DNA from: Hemileia vastatrix
Taxonomy: Eukaryota > Basidiomycota > Pucciniomycetes > Pucciniales > Zaghouaniaceae
DNA: 64,000 nucleotides
Assembly (NCBI GenBank): GCA_030280995.1
Contig: JASXTE010000009.1
Location: 2,388,501 to 2,452,500, forward strand
Direction: 5' to 3'
Positions 52,500-62,740 of this stretch are shown here, in pieces. The position numbers were made by a program, and so were the translations under genes. Under the pieces are notes generated by a model. The model was not told where the DNA came from. It made no database searches and saw only the letters and a program-made list of their open reading frames with translations. The first letter of the stretch is position 1; every line of letters starts with the position of its first letter.

Positions 52500-53271
52500 T
52501 GTCACGTGCCACGTGAAACTCGAGGCAAAAGCAGCTCATTAAATCAATAATATTGAGTCCTAAATCTATACTCGAAGCGCAGAAAGCAATTCTCCATAGC
52601 AACTGCGATTCCCCTTTGTGTACTTACTATTTAACTGCGCTAGCCTAAAATCTAAATCTAAATTAGTCAATCTCCCAATAGGGTGCCTTAGTCTTATTTT
52701 CAATAAGGGACGCACAGCGCCAGGATCAACGTAATAGTACAGTAGTAGTTTTCATTGAAAGTTTGTTAATTAATTTAAAAGGGGTAAATTGAGCATGGAC
52801 GGATATTAGCGAAGAGGGTCTAAGTGTATGTTAGTAATGGTCAATGTTATGGGAATGGTGCGATGAGAGGGAGGTCAATGTGAGGAGGAATAAAGGATAT
52901 AAAAGGGTTGGGTATTTGGTTCAATATTCCTTAGAATTAAATTATAAAACGTATTTACATTTAATAGTGGAAAAATCTTTAAGTTAAATCATTTTTATTG
53001 TATCTTTCTTTTATTTTCTCAATAAATCATTTCTAAATCCTAAACCTTTGATTATTGAGTTTCCAACCCTTCGTGAGATCTTAAAAATTCCTATTACCTT
53101 TGAAACTATCTTATAATTCTTCTCGAACATACCTCGAACCTGTAGCTCTTACTTCGAGTGACCTTCAAATCATTTCCTCAAATCATTCCTCTGTGCTTCA
53201 AAGAAGTTTCTAAATCCCTCATCTCACTTTCAGAAACATCCTCAACCTTGTGTGAAGCTCGTCCGGTGACA
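52500..53271 (+). repeat. 3' LTR of Gypsy C
   Basis: It begins TGTCACGTGCCACGTG and ends GTCCGGTGACA, followed by ATTCT. Unusually, no polypurine tract is visible just before it; the preceding text is CGATTCTTATACCCGGGAATC. Confidence 0.9.
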
Positions 53272-53276
53272 ATTCT

Positions 53277-55764
53277 TCAAATATAGCTCTTTTCCATCTT
53301 ATCCACTCTTTCGATCCTTTTGCTTCTTTGTAGGTATTAGGAATGATTACATTTTCTCTGACAAAAGTTTCCATTACCATGGCTTCTAAATTTAATTCCT
53401 GCTCATTACTTACTTCTCCTTCTTGGTCTCTTTCTGCCTCTTTTCCTTTCTCCGCTGTGTAATTTTGCAAGTTTCCGTATCTCTCTGGTCTTTTCTTTAC
53501 TCTTGTTGACCTTCTTTCCTCTACTCTTTTGCTGCCCAATTTGTCCTGGTCAAGTTGTTCCTCCGGTACTTCTTCAGTCTCTATTTCCTCAATACTTTCT
53601 TCTGTTTCACTAATTGGTATTTCCTCATTCATCTGTCTAATTTTTGTAGTTGTGACTATGTCCCTTGTCCTTATCACCGTTCCCTTTTCCTGATCCCATA
53701 CTCTGTACAGGCTGTTGTTATGTTCATCCATTCCGACTACAATTCCCTTTTTGCACCTCGGGTCCATTTTTCCAGATTTTTGATAGTGGTGTATACTAAA
53801 CCACACTTCTTCTCCAAATTCTCATATATTATTTGTCTTTGGTACTTCTTTCCACAGTCTTTCATATGGCTCAGACTTTCTGGTTCTGTTATATAGGTAT
53901 TCTGCCGTTGTCATTGCCTCAGCCCATAGGTTCTTGGGTAGATTCTTCGCTATAATCATTGTCCTTGCTTTTTCAATAATCGTCCTGTTCATTCTTTCTG
54001 CTATCCCCTTATTTTGAGGTGTGTTGGGTGTTGTGACTACATGGATTATCCCTTGCTCTCTCAACCATTTGCCCAGGTTATATACTATAAACTCTCCTCC
54101 CCCGTCACTGATTATCCTTTTTACTATTATCCCTCTTTGCCTTTTCAAATGTTGTATTATCCCTTTGATTTCTTTTTCACTCTCGCTTTTGTATTTGAGG
54201 ATTTTTATCCAGACGTATCTGGTTGCGGTATCAAGAACTGTAAGTGCAAATATTGATTTCCCTAAAGATATTGGCGTTATTGGTCCCATCACATCCACTG
54301 ATAGTTCTTCTCCGGGCGTGTTCCTCTTTTCCCTCTCAGTTTTAAATGGCTTCCTTGTCTTCTTTCCTTGCTTACAACTATCACAATCTGTGCTGTCTCC
54401 TGGATGCCCTAACCTATTATGCTCTTTTACTGATACTTCAGCTCTCTTTACTTCTCTCTCCAAGTGCAAAAATGGTAAGTTATTTCTTATTTTTCCGCGC
54501 ATTACAACTTTTTTTCTCTCTCTTTCTTAACTACTTGTGCTCCTACGCTCCATATTAATGCCTGTGATACTAAACAGTACGGTAAATCAGGAATGTAGTA
54601 TGCATTTCTGAAAACTATTTTATTATTGTCAGAATTATATACTACTATATCTCCTTTCTCTCTTCTATCTACCGTCCTTCCTACTTCCCCAATATTTACA
54701 CTGCCTTGAAAGTCTTGAAATTTCACGAAATCTTCCTTCTTGTTAAACATGTGCTCCGAGGCTCCTGAGTCTAAGAGTATCTCATTACTAGGGGTAAGGC
54801 ACATGTTAGCTTTAACTGTTCCTATGAAAGAGAATTTTGGCACCTCTTGGTTACCAACATAGATTTCAACATCACTCCCATAGTCCTCTCCATAAAGGAA
54901 CTTATCCTCATTACCAAAAATTTCCAGCTTGTAGTTGATCTCTTGTTTCTTGTTTGGCCATTCTTTGTCACTCTCTTCATGACTGAGGATTCTTTTTCCC
55001 AAGAATGCCACACTGTTTCCTTCCTTTGATTTGTTTGTAGCTTTGGCTACGTTTGGGTTTTTTGGGGGTACATACTTGTACTTACTCCAGGGTTTTCTAC
55101 ACTTGCGAGCAGAGTGTCCCATAATGCCACAATTATAGCACTTCATATTTTTCTTTATTGATGTAGCCGTTACCATTGAAACAGTTTCTCCTTTCGTTGC
55201 TGCAAACTGTTTACTGTCCTTTTCCAGGCATCTCAAAACCTCCTCAAGTCCTAGAACTTCTTCTCCTTGTATGAGTATTCTGATGAATGACTCATATTCT
55301 TTGGGTAACTTGTGGAGTACTTGCAACGACAATACTTCGTTTTCGATTTTCAATCTGGTGAGTTTTATTTTTCTGTTTATTGTTCTTACCTCTTTTACGA
55401 ATTGACTTGCATTGGTGAATTCTATCCCCAATAACTCAGTAAACGCCATTCTTTTTCCTTGTGCATCCCCTCCGGCGTACTTTTCTTTTAACAAATCCCA
55501 AGCTATCTTTTTATCTCCCTTCTTTTCCCCAAACAACTCGCTGGCAATCATTGCGACGTGGTCATTGTTGAGACTTCATATAATCAAGTTGTAAGCCTTT
55601 CTCCTTCGCTCCTCCTCTCGCTCGGTGGATCTTCCCATAACGTAAATGAGGCATTTCACATTGTCTAGCTCAGCTTCCATGATGGTGGACCATACAAAAA
55701 AGTTACTTTCATTTATTAGGCAGCAAGGATTACTTCTGTTATTGTTGTTGTTTGATTCTGACAT
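53277..55764 (-). pseudogene. Copia A gag, protease and integrase
   Basis: It starts at 55764 (MSESNNNNNRSNPCCLIN). A TGA at about 55576-55578 (LII*SLNND; Arg likely) precedes gag (KIAWDLLKEKYAGGD, LHKLPKEYESFIRIL). Then come a perfect CX2CX4HX4C zinc knuckle (CYNCGIMGHSARKC), a protease (EILLDSGASEHMFN) and, after a frame change at 54502, the integrase: zinc region (HNRLGHPGDSTDCDSCKQGK), catalytic Asp in SVDVMGP, Asp in IISDGGGEF and Glu in KGIAERMNRT. 53806-53277 is the post-integrase segment (GIVVGMDEHNNSLYRVWD) and acidic linker, cut by Gypsy C. The final residues of that open frame lie in the Gypsy C LTR. Confidence 0.88.
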
Positions 55765-55800
55765 AGTTGTAGGTGTTACAACACAACGGTACTGATAATG

Positions 55801-56404
55801 TATTGAACTGGTGAATTAAAACTTTTAAATATAATAAAATGTATTTCTCAAATATAAACAAATTTCAAATAAATGTATACAAAAAATTTTTCTGCTAACT
55901 AACTAAATAACTATTCTACAAGATCATGCTCATTTATATACCTTAGAGTAATAGTTTACATGAGACTCTTTTCTACTAAAACATTTCACATAACAATTGA
56001 TTACTTTTGCATTTAGTTTCTCCCACATAGTTGCTATACCTTTTACTCTTTTAACATTAACTTTTCCTACATCTTGCGCTTTGCGCTTATTGACCTTTTT
56101 ACTTTTAAATACAAACTTATCCTGCACTCATGAGACATTAGTGGTTTTGTTTCTTTTCTTAAATATGTTTTTTTCCCCCTTCCTTAATGTCAGATGTTTA
56201 GTCTTTATTCTCCATTGCCACCTTAACATTTTAAACTTCTTATGGATAATGTCTCCTATGATCCTAACATACTTATCTTCATCTGTAACTGAATAGTATT
56301 CACTACTAGTATCCTCTTGAGAACTTGTATTGCCATCTTGTGAGTTATCCAGAGGTTGAGATGTCAAGTGGATGAAAGTTAGATTGGCTTCTATGGCATT
56401 AACA
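55801..56404 (-). repeat. 5' LTR of Copia A
   Basis: 604 bp, matching 42749-43352. It retains open pieces of the LTR-encoded pol tail (55930-56367). The Harbinger B target TATTT follows. Confidence 0.9.
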
Positions 56405-56409
56405 TATTT

Positions 56410-57266
56410 AACATAGGATATGGATGGTGATGTTATAAACCAAGCTCTGTATGATTGCTATCCTTTCCCTCAAGTCTCAAACACGTACTTGGCCAACTCC
56501 AGAAGAGCAACTTGAATCCTCTCAAGTAATGCAAGCCAAAGGTTTCCCTGTCTGTGTAGGTTTTCATGATGGCACAAATATACCTTTAAGTCAAAATCCT
56601 GCTCATGATGGGAACCATTATTTTGATTGCAAAAAAATGTTTCTTCAAAATCTTCTCCAATTTCTCCTCCTTCATAAACTAACTTTTTTTCTTCCTTCTA
56701 GATACTCTATTGCCGTTCAACTTATATGTGATTTCAATTAAAAAATTATTGCTTTTCACAGTGGCTGCCCTGGATCAAGTCATGACTCTTCTTTCTTCCA
56801 AAGAATGAGGATTTCTCAAACCCCAGACTCATACTTTGACAAATCTCAGTACCTCCTTGCAGACTCAGCATATGCAAGTGGGAAGTACATTATACCTGCT
56901 TTCTGTGGTGCAAGTTTAGAAAATGACCCCAAAACTAAATTTAATTATCACCTTTCCCAATCAAGAGTACAAATTGAACACACTATAGTTATTTTAAAGG
57001 GACAATTTTCTAGTCTTTGGGAGCTCAGAATCCAGTTTCAAAACAAATTGGAGATCAAAACTGCGAATTATTGTATCATGACTTGCGTTATACTTTACAA
57101 TATCCTAGCTGATTTAAAGGATGAGTGGAATGATCTTTATGAAGAAGTGGATCCTGAACCAGTGCCGGCTCTCCCATCCCTTGAATCACAAAACATTCAT
57201 TCAACTGGCATACACTCTGTCATTATGCCAATCACCCTCCACCATTTTGGCACACAACACTGTTAA
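56410..57266 (+). pseudogene. Harbinger B transposase, C-terminal half
   Basis: It carries CVGFHDGTNIP, where the first catalytic Asp region (normally FVDGT) reads FHDGT, so Asp is kept. Then come the intron-like stretch, GSSHDSSFFQ-type text with changes, LLADSAYASGKYI and QIEHTIVILKGQF (Glu kept). It closely follows copy A but has its own changes (CGASLENDPKTKF, LYEEVDPEP). Separated from its N-terminal half by Copia A. Confidence 0.86.
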
Positions 57267-58480
57267 TTTTTTGTTTTCATACTCTTCAAATATCCACTTT
57301 GTATACTTTATTCACTTGGCTTGGTATTTTTGTTTTTTGCATACTCATTTTTTTTAGAATTTATGGTGAACATTTCTTTTTTGAATGGCTCATTGGTTTT
57401 CTTTCACCAGCTCAACATGACATCACATATTTACTAAAATTGCATAATTTTTCACTGTTTCATTTTTTCATTCATCCCTCATATCCTTTTCCTATTCTCC
57501 TCCAACATCCCTCAAATAATTTGGCTTCATTTATTTTGTCATCTCATCTCTCCAGGTAAGTCATTTTATCCTTTTTTTTGATTTTTTATTACTAATTGTA
57601 TCTTTTTTATCTAAATTTTTTTTGTAAGTGGTTATTTTTAATTTCAATGTTAAAATTAACCTTTTTTTTCTCTCCCTCTTTACTTTCTTTTTTAGCTCTA
57701 TCACCCTACTCTTCATCCCTCCTTGGCATGGTCATTATCTCCCCCTTTGCCTATTTCACTTTTTTTTGGCTCCATTTCATTAAAACACATACATTGCACA
57801 TTCTTTATGCATTTCACTTACTCCATATTTAATTTCCCCACAATTCCAACATCAATCTTTCTCACTCTATTTTTCCTACTTTTCAATCAAGGTAAGTTTC
57901 ATCTCCTTTTTTCATACCTATATGATATCTCATTCCTTTTATGAAAACATCATACTTAAATATATGTATGAGTCTTATCTGGATAACAGTGAACTTTTTA
58001 AACTCCTTTTGATCTCATCTTCATTACCACTTTTCAAGTTTTTGTAAAATTTTGAAAATAAGACTTGGAATTAGGGTTAAGTTTACTCAAATCTAATGTT
58101 ATTTTTACTGAACATTCTCCTAAAGGCTACCTTTTATTTCCCACAAACAGATATTAATTTAATTCACTTGTTGCTGAGATATTGACTATTAAAGTTGAGC
58201 CTTTTTTTCCCAATCTAAACTTTTATTTCATTTTTTATGTAACGAATTAGGGTTAGGTTTATTTAAATCACATGTCCTTTAATTGAATATTCTAATAAAG
58301 CCTATCTCTTACTTTTCACAAACAGGTTTGAATTAGGTTCAGTGGTTGCTGAGATTTTGACCTTTGATGTTGAGCCTTTTTTTCAAAATTTCATGTATCT
58401 TATTTCACATTTTTATATTGAATATTTAGAGGATAAAGATTCTGAAACTCTTATCTGATTATTATCTAGGCATTTGTCTC
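57267..58480. other. Non-coding spacer, Harbinger B
   Basis: Counterpart of 37276-38520. Similarity to copy A ends at ATTATCTAGGCATTT (about 58474). Beyond that the two elements differ. Short open frames are without recognisable content. Confidence 0.6.
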
Positions 58481-58890
58481 CCTCTTTTTGGACTTCTCAT
58501 CACCACTGTTAAAGTTTATCATCAAGTATATTCAACTTTTTCTTCTTCATCTTTACTTTCTTCTATCTCTTCAATGTCCTTCTATTCTATTCCTTCAATA
58601 TATTCAAATTCTTCTTCTTTTTCTTTACTTCTATCTCTTCAATTTCCTTCATTTCTATTCTTTCTTCCAATCAATCTGAGCTTTCCTTACCAGAAAATAA
58701 AAAGCAAAAAATCATTGAACCAGCAAAAGAATCAAGCAAATCAAAGATGAAATTTTATCAAAATAGAAAATTGATGAGGATGAAGATATTTTTCAAAAAA
58801 TTCTTTGGACATTTGGACAATATCAAATTTTATAAGACTTCAATATCAAATGTTAAGAAATTTTTTTTTACAAAAACATCAAAAACCTTA
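58481..58890. other. Copy-B-specific stretch before the oxygenase
   Basis: TTC-rich, then a basic Lys-rich open text (KKQKIIEPAKESSKSKMKF). It may be an upstream exon of the oxygenase gene. It is not present in Harbinger A. Confidence 0.4.
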
Positions 58891-59796
58891 CAGATGATGG
58901 TATAGATCTCATTTTTTCAGTTGTAAATAAAGGATACAAACCTCAATTTATCTTAGAAGTTCATTCATTTAATGTGAAAAAGGATGAAGTTTTTTGCAAG
59001 CTTTCTGATTTAATTTCTACTCTCTATCAAATGGATTTGGTTTGACAATCCTTATCAAATAAAAATCTGATTTCTGGCGTCATGAAAGGTTTTGGTTGGC
59101 AACCAGGATATTATCAAGGAGTCTCTTTTTGTATGTAAAAAAATTATTTATTATACATAATTTTTAATTTTGTCATATATTTCAGGAATTTATTCTTTAT
59201 TGAAAAATTTGAAACCACAGCAAATAGAAGAAGATCTGAAATGATGGAATTCTTTAGGATGTTTTAATATTTTCTTGGAAATTTTTTTTAAAAAGTTATG
59301 TTTTCAAGCTTTTCAAAAAAACTATCAACTTGCTTTAGAATCTGGTTTACCAAATTGGTCTGATCCAGAATGTGAAGAAGCAATAAATGAGAATTTTTTT
59401 TGTTCAAATTTTATCATCACTTATAATGGATTCTACAATCATGTTCATCTAGATAACCATGATAAGAAGTCTCTAATATTTGAAATATTCTTTTATATTA
59501 ATCCAGAGACTGGTGTTCCTATTTCATCACCCTCTTCTGATGAGGGAAATGGCCTTTATTTTCCTGACCATAAATGTATTATTGATTTTGGTAGTGCCAA
59601 GGGAATAGTTGAGGCTATATGGAATTCTTCTCAACATTGGCATCAAACAACTAAAGTACCTCCAACTTTAGTTTCTTGTAAAGAATTTACATATTTTGGC
59701 AGTTCATTCCAAAAAAATGAAGGTCTTATTAATTGTATTATTAAACAAAAAAAATTAGAAAAAAAAATTGTTCTTAGTAGATCTGTGAAGTATTGA
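58891..59796 (+). pseudogene. Tet/JBP-like 2-oxoglutarate/Fe(II) oxygenase, Harbinger B cargo
   Basis: An upstream exon (VVNKGYKPQFILEVHSFNV) ends near 59135 at an intron (GTATGT...ATTTCAG, to 59185). The next exon begins GIYSLLKNLKPQQIEEDL. It continues with NYQLALESGLPNWSDPECEE, IITYNGFYNHVHLDNHDKKS (H-x-D metal site intact), GLYFPDHKCIIDFG, GIVEAIWNSSQHWHQTTK (distal His) and FTYFGSSFQ. TGA codons at about 59043 (DLV*QSL) and 59241 (DLK*WNS) could each come from CGA. About half of the residues match copy A, far fewer than in the transposase. Active-site residues are better preserved here than in copy A. Confidence 0.7.
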
Positions 59797-60330
59797 AATT
59801 AAAATATTATATTTTTTCTATCATTAAATATTTTCTTCCAATTTTTTTTCCTTTTTTTTTCTCTATTATTAATTTTATTTATTTATTTTAATTTTTATCT
59901 TTTTTAATTTTTTTAAATTTCCCTTTTTATTTTCCTCTTTTTCAATTTTATTTATCCTTTTTAAATTTTTTCATTTAATTTTGGATTTGTCTCTTCCAAT
60001 TTTTTTTAAATTTATATCAATATAGATTACTGTTTTTATGTAATGGCTCATCTGGTTATCATATAAAATAGGGAAACTTGATTGGGACTGGTGAAAAAAA
60101 TTGGTTGTAAAAATATTTAATTTTAATATTTTTCATTTAATTTTGGATTTGTCTCTTCCAATTATTTTTTAAGGTTACATCAAGATAGATAACTGTATTT
60201 GTATTATGTTGCATCTGTCCTTAGGTTGTTCTACTGGCTATTATATAAAATAGGAGAACTTGATTGGGACTGGTGAAAAAAATTGGTTGTAGAAATTTTC
60301 ATTTTTAAATTTCTCTTCCATTTTATTTCT
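59797..60330. other. AT-rich non-coding region after oxygenase B
   Basis: TTTTTAATTTT-type low complexity. A direct repeat is seen: GACTGGTGAAAAAAATTGGT at 60088 and 60268, with shared flanking text. No gene. Confidence 0.6.
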
Positions 60331-60615
60331 TTGATTATAAAAATTACATGGGGGGTATTGCCAAACTTTCATATCAGATGTTAAAAAAAGTTTTAACTTG
60401 AAAATTTGGTGATACCCTTTCCTTAATTCAATAAAATACCAGGGGGGTATTGCTAAATTTTCATATGAGACTTTCAAAAAAAAATTTACTTGAAATTTTG
60501 GTGATACCCATCCCTTACTTCAATCAAATGCAGGGGGGAGTATTGCCGAAATTTCATATAAGAATTTTGGTGATACCCACCCCTTAGTTCAATCAAATTC
60601 AGGGGTGGAATTGGG
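60330..60615. repeat. Tandem array with C-run/G-run hairpins, Harbinger B
   Basis: About four units of 60-90 bp related to 39460-39880 (GGTGATACCCA, CCTTA(C/G)TTCAAT, AGGGGGG...TATTGC). It again lies between the oxygenase (plus) and Myb (minus) genes. Confidence 0.75.
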
Positions 60616-60814
60616 AAATTTTCAAATGTTGCTTGAAAATTTTAACTTAAAAATAATTTTCAAAATTAAAAATTCTTGAAAATTTTAATTAAAAAAGAAT
60701 TTATAACATTGAAATATGAAAATTCAACTAATGATGGATATAGGAAGGAAATACAGGAAATTAAGATAAAATTTTATGTAAAATTAATTATGAGCAGTTA
60801 AAGTGTGAGGGAAA

Positions 60815-62217
60815 TCAAACAAAATAGTTATCAAACATTTTCATTAAACATTCAATTTCCTCAACAGATTTATTAGCTTTAACACATTCTATCAAGAAAT
60901 ATTTCTTTTTGGAATATTCTTCATGATCAAGCTTATATTTCATCTGTTTCATGAGGTTTTGATGCTCAAGTGTATTCTCCTCTTTCTTTGATTTTTCAAT
61001 ACTTAGAGATAACTTGAATTGTTTTCCCTCCAAGTCTTGTGCCCTATCATCCTTCTGTAAAGAGAGTTTTACTTCCTATCCTCCAAGATTTGTGTCCTAT
61101 CATCCTTCCATGAAGAGAGTTAAAACTTCTTTTCTTCCAAATCATGTAACCTGTCATCCCTCCTTAAAGAGAGCTCATATTTTTTCTTTTCAAGTTTTAG
61201 AGTCTCTTTAGAAACTTCCACTTTTTCTAGAGTGATATGAAATATTATCAAAAAGTAGAATAAAAGCAGAGTAAAGTATTAAGAGGTTTGGTATCACTTA
61301 CCAGCATCACGTTTCTTCAAAAATTCTTTTATAGAAGAAAAAGGGGTTTGAGATAAAGTATCACTTTTTCTTCTTCTTTGAGAGTGGAAATTTAGACTAC
61401 TTGTAGTCATTTGCTTTTTGTTCAAGGTCACTTTTTCCTCCTCATCATTTTCTCTGGCTTCTGACTCAGTTGACTGTGGCTCCTGCATTTGTTCTTAAGC
61501 CTATTGATAAATAAGAAAATGTAAATAAAAAACAGAATTGGTAAGATAAAAGAAAAAAAAACATACTTGAGTTAGATCAGGTTGGTTTATATTTCCATAA
61601 GGATCTATTGAAAAGATATCTTCATTTCTAGAAGCTAAATGAGGGGAGGCTTGAGTAGAAGAAGAAGAAAAAGATTTCTTTTGACATCATGTTCAGAGAT
61701 AGCATCTTCACCATCCAGCATGTTTTCAGGATTAACATCAGCTCGCTCTCCAAAAATATAATCTATCTCTTTAAAGTAGGGACATAAAGAATCAAGTTTA
61801 TCATCTATGAATTTGATGCCCTTACTGATATTGAGGTTAGTAATACCAAAATCAGAAGAAGATGAAAGTGTCTTTGCCTTCTTGTAATTGGCTTGATAAT
61901 GCTTGAAGCGTTCAGACATCTGTTTCTGTAAAAGATCTATCCTTCCCTTAGTCTTATTCCATAATTTGTTGGCCATTAGAAAATAACCATTAACTTTGCA
62001 TGCATGGGGCCATCCTACTTTAGTTGCATACTCAGTACCAAAACAAGAATCATAGTTAGATTTAGTTTTTTAGCCAACTGATAAGAATGAGATGATCATC
62101 TTTTTTTAGTTGAACAATTTTGGATTTCTCAGAAGAGCAGGGAAAAGAGGGAGTAGTGGGATTTAAAGAACAACTGGGTGATGGCTGCCTTTGAGAAGAT
62201 CTATTATGATGAGGCAT
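60815..62217 (-). pseudogene. Harbinger B Myb-like/coiled-coil accessory protein
   Basis: The start ATG at 62215-62217 (MPHHNRSSQRQPSPSC) is kept here. The Myb-like region is broken by a stop near 62070 (after KKDDHLILI). It resumes at 61976 (ANKLWNKTKGRIDLLQKQM, RFKHYQANYKKAK, LCPYFKEIDYIFGERADVN). Then follow the exon at 61488-61294 (QEPQSTESEARENDEEEK) and the coiled coil, disturbed by a frameshift around 61080-61130, ending KSVEEIECLMKMFDNYFV at 60815. Same architecture as copy A. Confidence 0.76.
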
Positions 62218-62619
62218 GTTAAGATAATTAAAGATGAAAAGGATCAGAAAAAAGCATATGAGATAGCAATATGAAAAAGAGCAGAATCAAATAGATGAAA
62301 TGGGGAGAAATTCTGAGTGGATAGAATGAACAGGATGGGATGAGAATGGGAGTTCACAGCAAGTAGAAGGCATATCCAGAGAGTGATCCAAGATGAGGTT
62401 ATGGCAGAAAGTTGTGCAACATGTTCTAATGACAGAAGGTTGTCCAAGATGTGGCTATGAAAAATTGAGTAGAAAAATGTTGGATAAGAGGTGAACATTG
62501 ACATGTAAAGTGTCTAATAACCCAATTATTAGCAAAAATAATTGTGGAAGATAATTGGGGTATAAGGATTTTTATCTGCAATTAATTTAATTGTGGATCC
62601 CTGAACATTGATACCCCCT

Positions 62620-62740
62620 AATAATTCTACAAACCTGGTAAGATATACCTGATGGTGATATTCATGTGTGTGTTGGGATAGTCTATGGGAGCACAAAAAT
62701 ATTGAAAAATAAGAAAAAGAAAAAGAAGTGTGTTGAAAAT
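62620..62740. other. 121-bp spacer between Harbinger B and C
   Basis: Begins AATAATTC and ends GTTGAAAAT, with AAT at both inner edges (62620-62622 and 62738-62740). No other feature. Confidence 0.7.

Larger units (their letters stand above)
44907..53271 (+). mobile_element. Ty3/Gypsy element C, nested in Copia A
   Basis: LTRs at 44907-45658 and 52500-53271 start (T/C)GTCACG and end CCGGTGACA. They are flanked by ATTCT (44902-44906 and 53272-53276). The element separates the Copia A pol frame at RWKRAIFEE / YDSILENGLFEIIP. Plus-strand order: gag, zinc knuckle, protease, reverse transcriptase, RNase H, integrase, chromodomain, then a long C/T-rich spacer and an antisense spliced gene. Gag closely resembles rust Gypsy gag proteins as I remember them (KTPSMKSPDKFNGD, LFGDPNETDNAE). 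Confidence 0.93.
42749..56404 (-). mobile_element. Ty1/Copia element A, nested in Harbinger B and split by Gypsy C
   Basis: Two 604-bp LTRs (42749-43352 and 55801-56404) are flanked by TATTT (42744-42748 and 56405-56409). The uninterrupted Harbinger A sequence confirms the site (AATCTCTTTAACATAGG at 36411). The internal minus-strand genes follow the Copia order and are broken at 44906 by Gypsy C. The LTRs differ at roughly 25 positions by eye. Confidence 0.92.
41959..62619 (+). mobile_element. PIF/Harbinger element B, split by Copia A
   Basis: The left end starts within the terminal repeat (AATGTTCAGGGATCC), so the outer ten or so bases are missing. The right end is complete (CATTGATACCCCCT at 62619, then AAT at 62620-62622). 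The body is interrupted at 42748 by Copia A and resumes at 56405. It has the gene order of Harbinger A and matches it closely up to about 58472, where the oxygenase module starts and similarity falls sharply. Confidence 0.87.

Noticed and set aside
54021..54530. Plus-strand open frame of 169 codons
   Set aside because: Antisense shadow of the Copia A integrase; hydrophobic only because of composition.
55781..55800. Copia A primer binding site
   Set aside because: The bases inside the 5' LTR (complement of CGGTACTGATAATG) resemble an anticodon loop, but I could not match a specific tRNA with confidence.
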